Origin: Lachnospiraceae bacterium UBA3282
GTDB lineage: Bacteria > Bacillota > Clostridia > Lachnospirales > Lachnospiraceae
Assembly: GCA_002361735.1 (NCBI GenBank)
Contig: DETS01000114.1
Location: 4,648 to 59,246, forward strand
Direction of reading: 5' to 3'
Length of the DNA: 54,599 nt
The first letter of the stretch is position 1. Each line of letters starts with the position of its first letter. The notes beneath the pieces are model-generated. The model was given only the letters and a program-made list of their open reading frames with translations, searched no databases and had not been told where the DNA came from. The position numbers and the translations under genes were made by a program. Below, in pieces: positions 1-9,200 of the stretch.

Positions 1-180
1 CCCATCAAAAAGTTTCGTCAAAATTACCATATCGATTTTGGGATAACGCCTGTTTAGCTTTTCCCAACGCATCGAGCATAGGTTTACATAACAATAAAAT
101 CCATCCAAATTCTTTTATCATTCTGCAAATAGACGGCAGGATTTTTTTGTGCTACCCTACAAAAAAGGGAGGGCGCAATC
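1..180. other. Left edge upstream of the Rep gene, no assigned gene
   Basis: There is an open minus-strand frame at 121-5 (38 codons from ATG, ending in TGA) and a plus-strand frame that stops at TAG near 55. Neither product is recognised. A copy of the recurrent motif (GTTTACATAAC) sits at 82-92 inside the minus frame. The AT-rich stretch with a purine-rich GGGAGGG just before 181 supplies the ribosome binding site for the Rep gene. Confidence 0.4.
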
Positions 181-1119
181 ATGGCAGTAGAATACATCGA
201 GGACGGATTCAAACTAAAAATCGGGAGAAGGCGGACGCAAGTAACGACATATGAGAATATGCCGCTACAAACGACACAGCCTGTCAAAAAGGATAAGCAA
301 AAGGAAATCAAACGGAATATCCCAAGCGACTATGCAAATTTTAATTATTACAATCGAATGAAAAAAAGGCGGCAGGAAATCCGCGAAATATGTTGGAATA
401 ATTTCGATCTGCCCGATGTTGTCATGCTGACACTGACCTTTGACCAGAAAGGCAATGTTGAAAAGAATTTCGCACAGCTTGAAGACGCGCATCAAGAGTT
501 TAAGAGGTTTATTCAGCGTGTAAATAGTCATTATGAGAATTTCAAATATCTTACAACATTTAGCAGACAAAACAACGGAAATTGGCACTACCATGTAATA
601 TGCAATTTCCAACATAGCATTACCAATAACGAAATCATGAACTTATGGAAAAATGGGATTACTTATGTTTCTTATATTGATACAATAGAAGGCTATAAAA
701 AGGCGATAACCTACCTCACCGATAATATGGACGAATCAGCGGACGCATTAAAGGGGAAACATGGATATCTATGTTCGCGGTCAGTTGAGCGAGATATCAG
801 CCTTGTTTCGTGGAGAGCAGAGCAATCTGATGAATTTGAGGAAGCGTTTGAAAAAGTGAAACAGGAAAAGCATACAATTTTGTACGAGACCAGAAACCCG
901 TTAGGAGTCAAGGGAACTCGCGTCAATGAGGAGACGGGGGAGGCTTTTGAGGTACATCTTCAAGACAGGGAACTCACTCCGGCACTAGAGTATGCAGGCT
1001 ACGAGAAATGGGAAAGCATTTACACACACCTGACATCTTGGGCGGATTTTTCAGACAAGTTTAAGCCCCTCAAACCAGCCACACTCCGCCCTAAAAAATT
1101 CAAACGGACGAATCCGTAA
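181..1119 (+). CDS. HUH-family rolling-circle replication initiator / relaxase-like protein
   Basis: The 312-residue protein has the layout of rolling-circle Rep proteins. A hydrophobic motif I (LTLTF, about residues 83-87) is followed by the metal-binding HUH motif (WHYHV, residues 135-139). A helix with candidate catalytic tyrosines follows (YKKAITYL, Tyr172 and Tyr178). Proteins of this type nick one strand at the element's origin and stay covalently linked to the 5' end, starting rolling-circle replication or mobilisation. The start at 181 is supported by GGGAGGG upstream. It is the first gene of the element and lies on the same strand as the recombinase. Whether it drives extrachromosomal copying or conjugative mobilisation cannot be decided here; no type IV coupling gene is visible in the window. 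Confidence 0.75.
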   Translation: MAVEYIEDGFKLKIGRRRTQVTTYENMPLQTTQPVKKDKQKEIKRNIPSDYANFNYYNRMKKRRQEIREICWNNFDLPDVVMLTLTFDQKGNVEKNFAQLEDAHQEFKRFIQRVNSHYENFKYLTTFSRQNNGNWHYHVICNFQHSITNNEIMNLWKNGITYVSYIDTIEGYKKAITYLTDNMDESADALKGKHGYLCSRSVERDISLVSWRAEQSDEFEEAFEKVKQEKHTILYETRNPLGVKGTRVNEETGEAFEVHLQDRELTPALEYAGYEKWESIYTHLTSWADFSDKFKPLKPATLRPKKFKRTNP

Positions 1120-1350
1120 TAAGGCAAGACGGTATACCGCGGCATTCGATTCAATTTAATATATACGTCCCCTCTAAAGCGCCGGTGGATGCTGATTACA
1201 AAAGATGGCAAAGAGACAGTGTGAAAAAAGTGGATAACAAAACCTTCCTGTCAGATAACATTATGGTAAAAGTGTAAAGTAAAAAACACTGACAGCCAAA
1301 ACAGCTATTATGTGATAGGAAAGCAAAAAAATTTGATGGAGGGGAAAAAT

Positions 1351-1599
1351 ATGTTTTATACACCGTTTCTTTATGAAATGAATCAAATCAGGATAGGCAT
1401 ACGCACGAATGGCAGACCAACAGCCGCAATGATTTTGTGCTTTAGAAGTCCTCATGCCTCATGTAAGACAGACAACTGGCTCGGTTACAAGCTGCTCAGA
1501 CTGTACACTGCTTATTACAAAAAAGTTATGCGGGAATCGGGAGGAAAATTCTGGGACACGGATACGGGGAAGCAGGAGAAAGACTTGTATAACACTTGA
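1351..1599 (+). CDS. Hypothetical small element protein (82 aa)
   Basis: The product is an 82-residue basic protein that I do not recognise. The ATG at 1351 is preferred to an in-frame ATG at 1312 because GGAGGGG lies at a good distance just upstream. The protein is rich in Arg, Tyr and Lys and has no membrane segment or signal peptide. It lies between Rep and another short ORF on the same strand, as accessory genes of small mobile elements usually do. Expression is supported by the ribosome binding site only. Confidence 0.5.
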   Translation: MFYTPFLYEMNQIRIGIRTNGRPTAAMILCFRSPHASCKTDNWLGYKLLRLYTAYYKKVMRESGGKFWDTDTGKQEKDLYNT

Positions 1600-1616
1600 C
1601 GGAGGTGAATTGACAT

Positions 1617-1805
1617 ATGATGGGGATCAAATTAAAAAGTCAGCGCAGAGGTAACTGGATAGGCATAGCGATTGTTTATCCGAGTGGAGCAATGGAAACA
1701 GTCGCAATGATCCTGATGCCGCCGGACAATGATTGGCGTGCCACCATAGAATTTTATGACGAACTAATCAGATTATATAAAAAACGTCTCAGCAAATGTT
1801 TATAG
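1617..1805 (+). CDS. Hypothetical small element protein (62 aa)
   Basis: The product is 62 residues long, beginning MMGIKLKSQRRG, with a short hydrophobic centre and a basic tail ending KKRLSKCL. A strong Shine-Dalgarno (GGAGGTGA) sits nine bases before the start, the best translational signal among the element's small ORFs. The gene starts 17 bases after the previous one and is probably co-transcribed with it. I cannot assign a family. Confidence 0.55.
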   Translation: MMGIKLKSQRRGNWIGIAIVYPSGAMETVAMILMPPDNDWRATIEFYDELIRLYKKRLSKCL

Positions 1806-2347
1806 CTTCTAACTTATAAGTGGTTTTTATACAAACCACTGTTTCTCATTTTATGAAATGCCCAAAATGGATTTTAATATTATTTTCTGAAAACACAAAT
1901 TTTGAGCCATTGGGTAAGTTTTATTTTTTGAAAAAGGAATGAAGAAATGGGGGTTCCAAGGAGGTCAGCGCGCAGAAATAGAAAAGGTTGGGAAGATGGT
2001 GGAGAAAGTTTATCATTTTTCATTTGTCGGCATTGTCCGATGTGCAAACGACAATCCAATTGTTCAATTAACCCAGATAGCGGCATGGTTTATGGGGCAT
2101 TGATTAGGGAACAGGGATAGCGATAGAGTAACAGGATAAGCAATCACAATTCACCCAACGTAAATATCAACCATGCCACAATCTGAAATATCAGCCGACT
2201 CCTAAAGAAAAATCACCGATACATATCGAATCAGTCCGTCTCGTCACGCCGCTGTCTGACCTTTTTGCAAAAAAATTTCACCTCGTCCGTGTTCAGCGCG
2301 GACTCGTATCCCTAAAACAGGAGGATAAAGAAACAGGGCTTATGGGT
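1806..2347 (+). other. Long stretch between small ORFs and tnpW-like gene
   Basis: About 540 bases hold no gene longer than 60 codons that I can support. Within it, 1947-2120 is a possible Cys-rich 57-codon ORF, listed separately. A second ORF in another frame (ATG at 1939, TGA at 2101-2103, 54 codons) overlaps it and is less likely because the AAGGA touches its start codon. The remainder, 2121-2347, is AT-rich then mixed sequence and could hold the promoter of the recombinase operon or an origin; I see no clear hexamers. Confidence 0.4.
1947..2120 (+). CDS. Possible small Cys-rich protein (57 aa)
   Basis: An ATG at 1947, with AAGGA nine bases upstream, opens 57 codons ending in TAG. The N-terminal half is Arg-rich (RRSARRNRK) and the C-terminal half has a cysteine cluster (CRHCPMCKRQSNC, four Cys) followed by INPDSGMVYGAL. 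The cluster could bind a metal ion. The support is the Cys spacing and the ribosome binding site; an overlapping ORF in another frame makes this uncertain. If real, it would belong to the element's accessory genes. Confidence 0.35.
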   Translation: MGVPRRSARRNRKGWEDGGESLSFFICRHCPMCKRQSNCSINPDSGMVYGALIREQG

Positions 2348-2386
2348 ATAAGTGTTATCTTTTTATATTTTGGAGGTAACACTTAT
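2348..2386 (+). promoter_or_regulatory. Inverted repeat enclosing the ribosome binding site of the tnpW-like gene
   Basis: A perfect 10-bp inverted repeat, ATAAGTGTTA at 2348-2357 and TAACACTTAT at 2377-2386, brackets the GGAGG at 2372-2376. Its right arm covers the first two bases of the ATG at 2385. As RNA this hairpin would hide the start codon, with the Shine-Dalgarno in a 19-base loop. As DNA it could be an operator. Either would tie expression of the recombinase operon to a control step. Confidence 0.5.
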
Positions 2387-2717
2387 GTATCGCAGTACAG
2401 CAGATTCAGAACAGGCAAATAGTGCAGAATACGGGAAAGTAAAGACACATAACTATGTAAAGAGTAATCGACTAAGAGATGTTTACATGGAGTTGGGAGC
2501 AGAGAACAAAATAGTTTGTTCGTTAACGTATCAAAACAGGCAGGTGCAGGTTACGCTTGCATTTCCCGAACAGACAGACACGAAAGCGGAGCAGGATTTT
2601 GTCAGCAGGCTCAAAACGATGTATCTTGAAAAAATCAAAACAGGGGCTTGTCAAAAGAAGGATTTGGCGTTATCATCTCCCACCACGAAGGAAAAGGAGG
2701 AAAATGGTCATGCCTAA
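2385..2717 (+). CDS. TnpW-like transposon protein (110 aa)
   Basis: The 110-residue product starts MYRSTADSEQ and contains a beta-rich core (KIVCSLTYQNRQVQVTLAF). It ends in a charged tail and overlaps the recombinase start by 14 bases, so the two are translationally coupled. The small ORF directly ahead of a TnpX-type recombinase is in the place of the TnpW family, whose function is unknown. The start at 2385 has GGAGG eight bases upstream; an in-frame ATG at 2352 is ignored because it lies inside the inverted repeat region without a ribosome binding site. Confidence 0.6.
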   Translation: MYRSTADSEQANSAEYGKVKTHNYVKSNRLRDVYMELGAENKIVCSLTYQNRQVQVTLAFPEQTDTKAEQDFVSRLKTMYLEKIKTGACQKKDLALSSPTTKEKEENGHA

Positions 2718-4380
2718 AAAAGTAAGAACTCTGTTAAGAGTATCCTCAAAACAACAGTTACATGATGACGACATCCCCGTGCAAAGGGCGGAGGCGAAGC
2801 AGTACATAGCAAAACGCGCTGACTGGGAGTTTGACAGGGAGTATATTGAAAAAGCGGTATCGGCATACAAGAACAATGTGGAGGAACGGGAAGTTTTACA
2901 GGAAATACTGTCGGATGCCCGTGACCATCAGTTTGATGTTCTGCTCACCTATATGTCGGACAGAATAGGCAGGCAGGAAGAATACAGCTTCTATGTCGCC
3001 ACACTGAATCAGCTTGGCATAGAGGTCTGGACAATCAAGGACGGTCAGTTAAAAACAGAGGAACATATCGACAAACTGTTAAACTATATCCGATTCTGGC
3101 AGAACGAGGGAGAAAGTAAAAAGACAAGTATGCGTGTGAAAGATACGCAGAAAGAGTTGGTAAAGTCTGGAAAGTTTGTGGGTGGGAAAGCCCCATACGG
3201 TTATCGGTTAGTCCCTTCCGGCATGGTCAGCAATCACGGGAGACTGCTCAAGAAACTTGAGATTGTGGAAGAAAACGCGCAGATAGTCAGACTGATATAC
3301 AGTCTGGCAGTAGGCTATGGCATGGGATATGAGAAAATAGCAAAGGAGTTAAATGCGCGAAACATTCCGGCAATTACAACAGACAGGTGGAAAGCGGGAA
3401 CCATAAGAAGTATCTTGACAAACCCTGTCTATATGGGCTATCTGGCAATAAACAGAAGAATCAATCATAACGGGTTTATCAGATTAGACAGGAAGGACTG
3501 GATTTATTCAGAGGAACAGATACCGGAACTTGTCATTGTTTCTCAGCAGACATGGGAGAAAGCGCAGGAAATCAGAGAAGCCCGAAAAAATAAAATCAAT
3601 ACCTCAAAACAGATATCCGCTAAGGAGTATAAAGAGCAGTACAATGTGCCGTTTTCCACAAAAGGGAAACTTGCCTTGATTGGTCTTGCCACTTGTGGAT
3701 ATTGCGGGAAACGCTTAAAGAACGGGAGTTATTGCAACCACTGGACGACAAAGGCGGGAGAAAAGAAAGTATCCTATGCGGGCAGATATGTATGCCCGTC
3801 AAAATGTGAGGAACGCAGCTGTTATTCACAGAATTATCTGGAGGGGATCGTGTTTGGGGTGGTTGAAACTTATATGGAGCATCTGAAATCCATAGATATC
3901 ACGGAAGAAATAGAGAAAATGCAGAGTCAGCAGAGACAGCGCATAGAGAAGGAACTGGAAACCATTGATAAAAAGCAAAGAACCTTACAAACAGATATCC
4001 GCACATTGGAAGAAAAGATACCCGAAGCAATCAGAGGGGAATATTATTTCAGTGCCGAGAAACTTTCTGCCATGATTAAGGAAAAGGAACAGGAAATGGA
4101 GGCGTTAGGCAAAGAAGCGGAACAGGCAAAGAACAGGCTGTCACAGGTGGTAAATCAAAATAGCGATATGGAGAAGTTTATCACGATGGTGCCTAATTGG
4201 AAGGAGGAATTTCAAAATGCAGATACGCAGACCAAAAAGATGCTGCTTTCTGCCTTCATTGACCAAATAGAGGTAAAAAACGATGATATCAATATCAAAT
4301 TTAGGATACGTCTGGAGGACTTTGTATTACCTGAAAGTATTGGTTTACCTACCATTCCGTGTAAACACGATTTAGGGTAA
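2704..4380 (+). CDS. Large serine recombinase (TnpX-like)
   Basis: From the ATG at 2704 the protein is 558 residues. An N-terminal resolvase domain carries the RVSS motif near residue 14, the likely nucleophilic serine, and a DRIGR motif. A recombinase domain follows (GGKAPYGYRLV region). A zinc beta-ribbon has two CxxC-type pairs (CGYCGK, then CPSKCEERSC), and a long coiled coil occupies the C-terminal third. Such enzymes excise and integrate elements through a circular intermediate. The last residues, TIPCKHDLG and the stop, lie in DNA that on the other strand encodes the interrupted host gene, so the native C-terminus is probably near LEDF. The start overlaps the preceding gene; GAAGGAAAAGGAGG lies upstream. 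Confidence 0.9.
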   Translation: MVMPKKVRTLLRVSSKQQLHDDDIPVQRAEAKQYIAKRADWEFDREYIEKAVSAYKNNVEEREVLQEILSDARDHQFDVLLTYMSDRIGRQEEYSFYVATLNQLGIEVWTIKDGQLKTEEHIDKLLNYIRFWQNEGESKKTSMRVKDTQKELVKSGKFVGGKAPYGYRLVPSGMVSNHGRLLKKLEIVEENAQIVRLIYSLAVGYGMGYEKIAKELNARNIPAITTDRWKAGTIRSILTNPVYMGYLAINRRINHNGFIRLDRKDWIYSEEQIPELVIVSQQTWEKAQEIREARKNKINTSKQISAKEYKEQYNVPFSTKGKLALIGLATCGYCGKRLKNGSYCNHWTTKAGEKKVSYAGRYVCPSKCEERSCYSQNYLEGIVFGVVETYMEHLKSIDITEEIEKMQSQQRQRIEKELETIDKKQRTLQTDIRTLEEKIPEAIRGEYYFSAEKLSAMIKEKEQEMEALGKEAEQAKNRLSQVVNQNSDMEKFITMVPNWKEEFQNADTQTKKMLLSAFIDQIEVKNDDINIKFRIRLEDFVLPESIGLPTIPCKHDLG

Positions 4381-5065
4381 AGGACATGATCGCCAGGGTA
4401 TTTGCGTAGATGGCGCTCTCCGGCCAGGTGGCATAAATCTCTGAGGAAACCACGTTCTTGATATAGTCACGGTAGCGCACATAGTAGTTTGGCGCGGTGG
4501 AGTCGGAGGGAACGCCGTCATGTACGATGATGTATTCGGGGATCACTACGCGACTTAAGACGATCTCGCCGGATTCGTCCACGGGTTTGATCTCATCTTC
4601 GGGGATCTTGGGCGGATAGTCGCCGTAGAGAGTGTGGTCGGGAATGGCGATGATCTCCTCTGTATCCTCCGCCGTTTCGATGGGGGTCATCTCAATATTC
4701 TGCACGGCAGTCACATCCGGCAGCACCTCTACGCCTGATACGATGACGGGTTCGTAGCCGGGCGCGGTGACGGATATCGTGTACTCCGAGTAGGGCATGG
4801 GGGAGTTGGGGGTCAGGCTGTACTGCAGGGGTGGCGTTCTTAAATCTACGGTTTCAGTCTGTCCGGAAGAATCTGTTGAGAGATTTTCCGTTGCGGAATC
4901 CGGATCTCCGGTAAAGGAGATGGTGATGGAGGCGTTTTCGATCGGAATCTGTCCCACATTTGCGGTGACGTTGACCTGTAATCTTCCGACCGTATCAGAT
5001 TCCGCCGCCACGTTGTCTTCATTCTGTGTATACAGCAAAGCTGCTTCTTTTTTACTTTCATCCAT
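4350..5065 (-). pseudogene. Truncated peptidoglycan-binding / sporulation-like protein, cut by the mobile element
   Basis: The minus-strand frame begins MDESKKEAALLYTQN. A carboxypeptidase-regulatory-like beta domain follows (GRLQVNVTANVGQIPIENA, ending in PGYEPVIVSGVEVLPDV). After that comes a segment with HTLYGDYPPKIPEDEIKP and IYATWPESAIYANTLAIMSFTLNRVYTEW. I recall proteins with these blocks in Lachnospiraceae that continue for roughly 200 more residues with a SpoIID-like region and peptidoglycan-binding repeats. Here the frame stops at once after TEW, exactly where the mobile element begins. The 5' part is intact, so a 230-odd residue N-terminal fragment could still be made, but the wall-binding part is lost or separated. 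The family name is from memory. Confidence 0.7.
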
Positions 5066-5125
5066 CTTGCTACCTCATATCTGACGGTCTGCTCTTACGG
5101 TTAGCATATGCGCGGGAGGAAGGAC

Positions 5126-5155
5126 TTGTGCGTTGAATTGCCTCTATGATAAAAT
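5126..5155 (+). promoter_or_regulatory. Candidate promoter for the alpha/beta hydrolase
   Basis: TTGTGC at 5126-5131 and TAAAAT at 5150-5155 are separated by 18 bp, giving a start about 50 bases before the gene at 5213. Confidence 0.4.
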
Positions 5156-5212
5156 AACAGGGATATAGATGATGATATGGGATTGATAAAGGGAAAAGGG
5201 GGAGCAGCCACT

Positions 5213-6193
5213 ATGAAACCACAAAAACAATACACGGAAGAATACGCACGCATCGGCGGCATCGACCACTATCTCCTGCACTATAAGTCGAAGCCGGAAG
5301 ACCCTGTCCTGCTCTTTATTCACGGCGGACCGGGGCAGACGGAGAGTTTCTTTGCCTTCCTGGTGGAAGAATACGCGGCGCGCGATTATAACATCGTCTA
5401 TTACGATCAGCGCGGCGCGGGTAAAACGTGGCTGAAAAACAAAAAGAGCAAGCCTGACACGGAGATTTTAAAAAGGGATCTGCTGGAGATGGTGCTGTAC
5501 ATAAAAAAGCAGTACGGCAAAGAAAAGGTCGGCATTCTCGGGCATTCCTGGGGGAGTGTTCTCGGCAGTATGTTTGCGTTGGAACATCCGGAACATACGC
5601 TGTGTTACATCGGCTGCGGGCAGGTCATTGATATCATGGAAAACGAGCGCGTCGGCTACGCGATTCTCAAAGAGACGATTGAAAAGGGCGGGAACCGAAA
5701 GGATCAAAAGAAACTGGAAAAGATCGGTGAGTACCCGATCGCGCACTTTGACGCAAAGGTTTACCGCAAGATGGGACAGATCAGGAGCCTGCAGGGAAAG
5801 TATAAACTGGCGCAGGATTTTGGAAAGACGGTCATCGATCTGTGGCGGCGTTCGCCTGTTATGGGTATAAGAGACCTTATCCCATTCATGACATCTCTGT
5901 CGGTTAATATGCAGCTGATGCGGGAACTGATGTCCTATGATCTGCGAAAAAAGGGGAGCTGCTATCAGGTTCCGGTCTATTATGTACTGGGGGAGAACGA
6001 CAGCCAGACGCCGATCGAGATCAGCATGAAATATTTTGAAGAAGTGCAGGCGCCCGATAAGAAACTGTATCTGATCGCGAATGCGGGGCATGCGCCGATG
6101 ATCGACAATGTGGAGGACTATCGGCAGGCGGTGCGGGAAATCATTCACCGTGCCGGAAGCCTCGCGGGAGATTCCGGAAAATGGAAAAACTGA
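5213..6193 (+). CDS. Alpha/beta hydrolase, proline iminopeptidase-like (S33)
   Basis: The 326-residue protein has the oxyanion motif HGGPG (residues 37-41), the nucleophile elbow GHSWGS (Ser112), an acid in GENDSQTP (Asp263) and the catalytic His in NAGHAP (His293). This is a complete triad of the prolyl iminopeptidase branch, cytoplasmic enzymes that remove N-terminal proline or hydrolyse related small esters and amides. A helical cap domain lies between residues about 135 and 245. I chose the ATG at 5213 because GGGGGAG lies eight bases upstream; the in-frame ATG at 5177 has none. The gene stands alone between the disrupted gene and the following block. The true substrate cannot be read from the sequence. 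Confidence 0.85.
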   Translation: MKPQKQYTEEYARIGGIDHYLLHYKSKPEDPVLLFIHGGPGQTESFFAFLVEEYAARDYNIVYYDQRGAGKTWLKNKKSKPDTEILKRDLLEMVLYIKKQYGKEKVGILGHSWGSVLGSMFALEHPEHTLCYIGCGQVIDIMENERVGYAILKETIEKGGNRKDQKKLEKIGEYPIAHFDAKVYRKMGQIRSLQGKYKLAQDFGKTVIDLWRRSPVMGIRDLIPFMTSLSVNMQLMRELMSYDLRKKGSCYQVPVYYVLGENDSQTPIEISMKYFEEVQAPDKKLYLIANAGHAPMIDNVEDYRQAVREIIHRAGSLAGDSGKWKN

Positions 6194-6211
6194 AACAAGA
6201 CAAAAATCATT

Positions 6212-6240
6212 AGGACAAATAATCCACCATGTGCTATACT
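6212..6240 (+). promoter_or_regulatory. Promoter abutting the start of the DUF5717-like gene
   Basis: AGGACA (6212-6217) and TATACT (6235-6240) with a 17-bp spacer form a plausible sigma-A promoter. Transcription would begin about 6247, which is also the first base of the most credible start codon, so the transcript may be leaderless. The promoter overlaps an in-frame ATG at 6229, which therefore cannot be the main start. Confidence 0.5.
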
Positions 6241-6246
6241 ATAGCC

Positions 6247-9200
6247 ATGGTAGTAGATGAGATTTTAGACGGTAAATTTCATGTAGGCGACGGTTCTTTA
6301 GACTTTTCCTGCCCGCGAGTCAGTCTGTCCCTTCAGGCGGACGCGATCTGCGAGGGCTCTTTTTTCGTGTTCGGACCGGAGGGCCTTGTGACAGAGGGGC
6401 AGGTGGCAGCTTCCGACCTTCGCATGGAGTGTGTGACAAAGCGTTTTGGCGGCAGTGAGGATGAGATTTTTTACCGCTTTGACGCTGCGGGTATGGAAGC
6501 GGGGGAGGAGGTCTCCGGCTTCTTTTATCTCATTTCCAACAGGGGGGAGTATTATCTGCCCTTTCAGGTAAAGATCGAGTCAGGGGAGATCGACTCAAGT
6601 CTCGGAGAGATCCGTAATCTCTTTCATTTTACGAACCTTGCCAGGAGCAATTTTGAGGAGGCGGTAAAGCTTTTTTACAGCCCGGCTTTCAGGCGGGTCT
6701 TTTCCGGGCATGACAGGCAGTATTTTGCTGCCTATAAGGGACTTGCCTCGACGCCCGGAAATGTACATAACGTGGAGGAGTTTCTCTTAGAGATCAATAA
6801 AAAGAAATTGATGGAATATGTCCCGGAGGAGAGCGAGATCCGCATCGAAGATCCTCTGGGGGATATGCGTTATGCGCTCGTCATCCATCGAAACGGGTGG
6901 GGGTATACGAAGCTGCAGATCCGGGCGGAAGGCGATTTTTTGCAGCCGGAAGATGAGACGGCAGACGACGTTTCCTTTCTGGGAAATGTCTACCGTCTGT
7001 ATTACCATATCGATACAAAGAAGCTGCACGACGGCTGTAATTTTGGCGCGATCCTGCTGATCAGGGAGAGCGAGACGACGAGGGTGCCCGTCACTGTGGT
7101 GCGGCATATGCCGGACAGACGGCGGACGGCGGTCAGACGGGAGAAAAAGCAGCTCACCGTGCAGTTGATGACATATTATCAGGCGCATCGTCTGAAAAAG
7201 ATTGGAAAGACGACTTGGCTTGCCGAGACCAAAAAGCTGCTTGACAGGATGGAGCAGCTCGACGACAGGGACATTGCCGTAAAGCTGTTTCAGAGCCAGA
7301 TGCTTCTCTCGGGAGATCGTGACAATGAAGCGAAATGGCAGATCGAGAAGCTGAGAAGTGCCGCGGAAGCGGAGCGGGAAAAAAGTCCGGCACTATGGTG
7401 CTATTATCTGTATTTGACTACATTAGTCAATGGCGATGATGCCTATGTGGATGAAACGGCGGAGAAGGTACGGCATATTTATGAGCGCAGGAAGGGAGAC
7501 TGGCGGATCGCCTGGCTGCTTTTGTACCTGTCCGATGAGTATACGCAGAGCCCTTCCCGCAGATGGATGCTTTTGGAGGAGCTGTTTGCAAGACGTTGTA
7601 CCTCGCCGATGCTTTATATGGAGGCATGGAATGTTGTCTGTATGAATCCGGCAATGCTGCGGAAGCTGGATCGGTTTGAAGAAGAAATATTAACTTATGC
7701 GGTTAAAAATAAAGTGATGCAGGAGGATGTCCTGCTTCAGGTAGTGTATCTTGCCGGGCAGAAACGGGGATATTCCGAACGGCTGGTGCGCATTTTGAAG
7801 GGCTGCTATGAACAGATTGCCCACAAGGAAGTGCTGCATGAAATCTGCACGCAGTTCATCAAAGGCAACCGTTTCGGCGCGGATTGCTTTTCCTGGTATC
7901 AGGCGGGAGTGGAGGAGAATCTCAGGATCACCCGACTTTATGAATCCTATATGATGTCGCTGCCGGCGGATTACGACGGCGAGCTGCCGCAGATGGTGCT
8001 CATGTACTTTGCTTACAGGAGCGACCTGCCCTGGGAGGCGACCGCCCGCCTTTACGCCTATGTACACAGGCGGCGGGAGGCATTGGGGGAAATTTACGCG
8101 AGCTATCCGGCGGCGATGGAACTTTTTGTGCGCGAACAGATCAGGCGCGGCAGGATCAACCGCGATCTTGCCTATCTTTACACGCAGTTTGTGGAACTGC
8201 CCATGATCGATGAGGAGTGTGCAAGAGCTCTGGTCTCCCTGCTCTTTATGCGGGAGGTAAGGACAGTAAGTGAGCGGGCAAAGGAAGTGCTTCTTGCCTA
8301 TCCCTGTCGGGCGGACATCAAGCGTTATCCGCTCACGGATGGAAAAGCCTGCGTACCGGTTTATGAGAATGGCTGTAAGATCCTTTTGGGAGACGGGCAG
8401 GGAAACTGCTTTACGCAGAGTATCACCTGCGAGGCGGAGGCGCTGATGCGTCCGGGGAAGCTGTCTTTGATGATCTCGCCCTTTGTCAGGAATCATTTGG
8501 GATATGCGGTCTATGCCTGTTATGAACGTCCGCATACTTTTGCGGTACAGGAGGAGAATGCGGACCTCTTTGCACTGCTCTCCCGGTCGGAACGGATCGA
8601 GGAGGAGGAGCGGAAAAAGATCCGCCGTATGCTGGTGGACTTTTATTATGAAAAGGACAGGATGCGGGAACTGGACGAGTATCTGCTTTCCCTGCGCCCG
8701 GGAGATGTGAAAGGAGAAGACAGGGGCGAGATCATCCGTTGTCTGGTGAACCGCGGTATGTATGAGGAAGCCTATACGTGGATCGAGCGTTTTGGACCCT
8801 ATGATGTTGATGCGAAGACACTTCTTAAGCTTGGCAGCAGATTGCTCCATCTGTTCAGGCAGCAGGAGGTGGAGGCGGATCCGCTGTTGACGGGAATGCT
8901 CTTTTATGTCATGAAAAAGGGAAAATATGACGATAACAGTCTGGAATACCTGGTGCAGTGGTTCTCCGGTACGATCAAGGAATTGCGGGACGTCTGGCAG
9001 GTTGCCGAGTCTTTTGGTGTGGACACCTATAAGCTGAGTGAACGGATGCTTTTGCAGATGTTATACACGGGCGCCCATGTGGGGGAAAAGCTGGAGATCC
9101 TCAGATCCTACAGCTTAAACGGCGGCAGTGATAGGGTGCGGGCAGCCTTCGTGTCAGCCTGTTGTCATGATTTTCTGGTACATGAGGAGATCACGGACGC

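Larger units (their letters stand above)
1..4350. mobile_element. Right part of an integrated mobile element with Rep, TnpW-like protein and large serine recombinase
   Basis: The segment carries an HUH-type replication/relaxation protein, several short ORFs, a TnpW-like small protein and a large serine recombinase whose end lies at the element boundary. Gene order and content fit a small integrative or mobilizable element of the Tn4451/TnpX kind. The right edge is placed near 4350 because the minus-strand gene on the right reads as a normal protein up to codons that fall at 4351-4380 and then stops abruptly. The left edge is not seen: nothing in the first 180 bases reads as the missing 3' part of the interrupted gene, so the element probably starts upstream. 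The base composition is visibly more AT-rich than the neighbouring chromosome. Confidence 0.75.

Noticed and set aside
1880..2086. Minus-strand ORF of 68 codons in the mobile element
   Set aside because: No ribosome binding site and opposite to better plus-strand candidates; composition looks random.
7690..8850. Long open frame on the minus strand within the DUF5717-like gene
   Set aside because: It lies wholly inside a well-supported plus-strand gene, has a His/Arg/Ile-rich composition typical of antisense shadows and no ribosome binding site or known motif.
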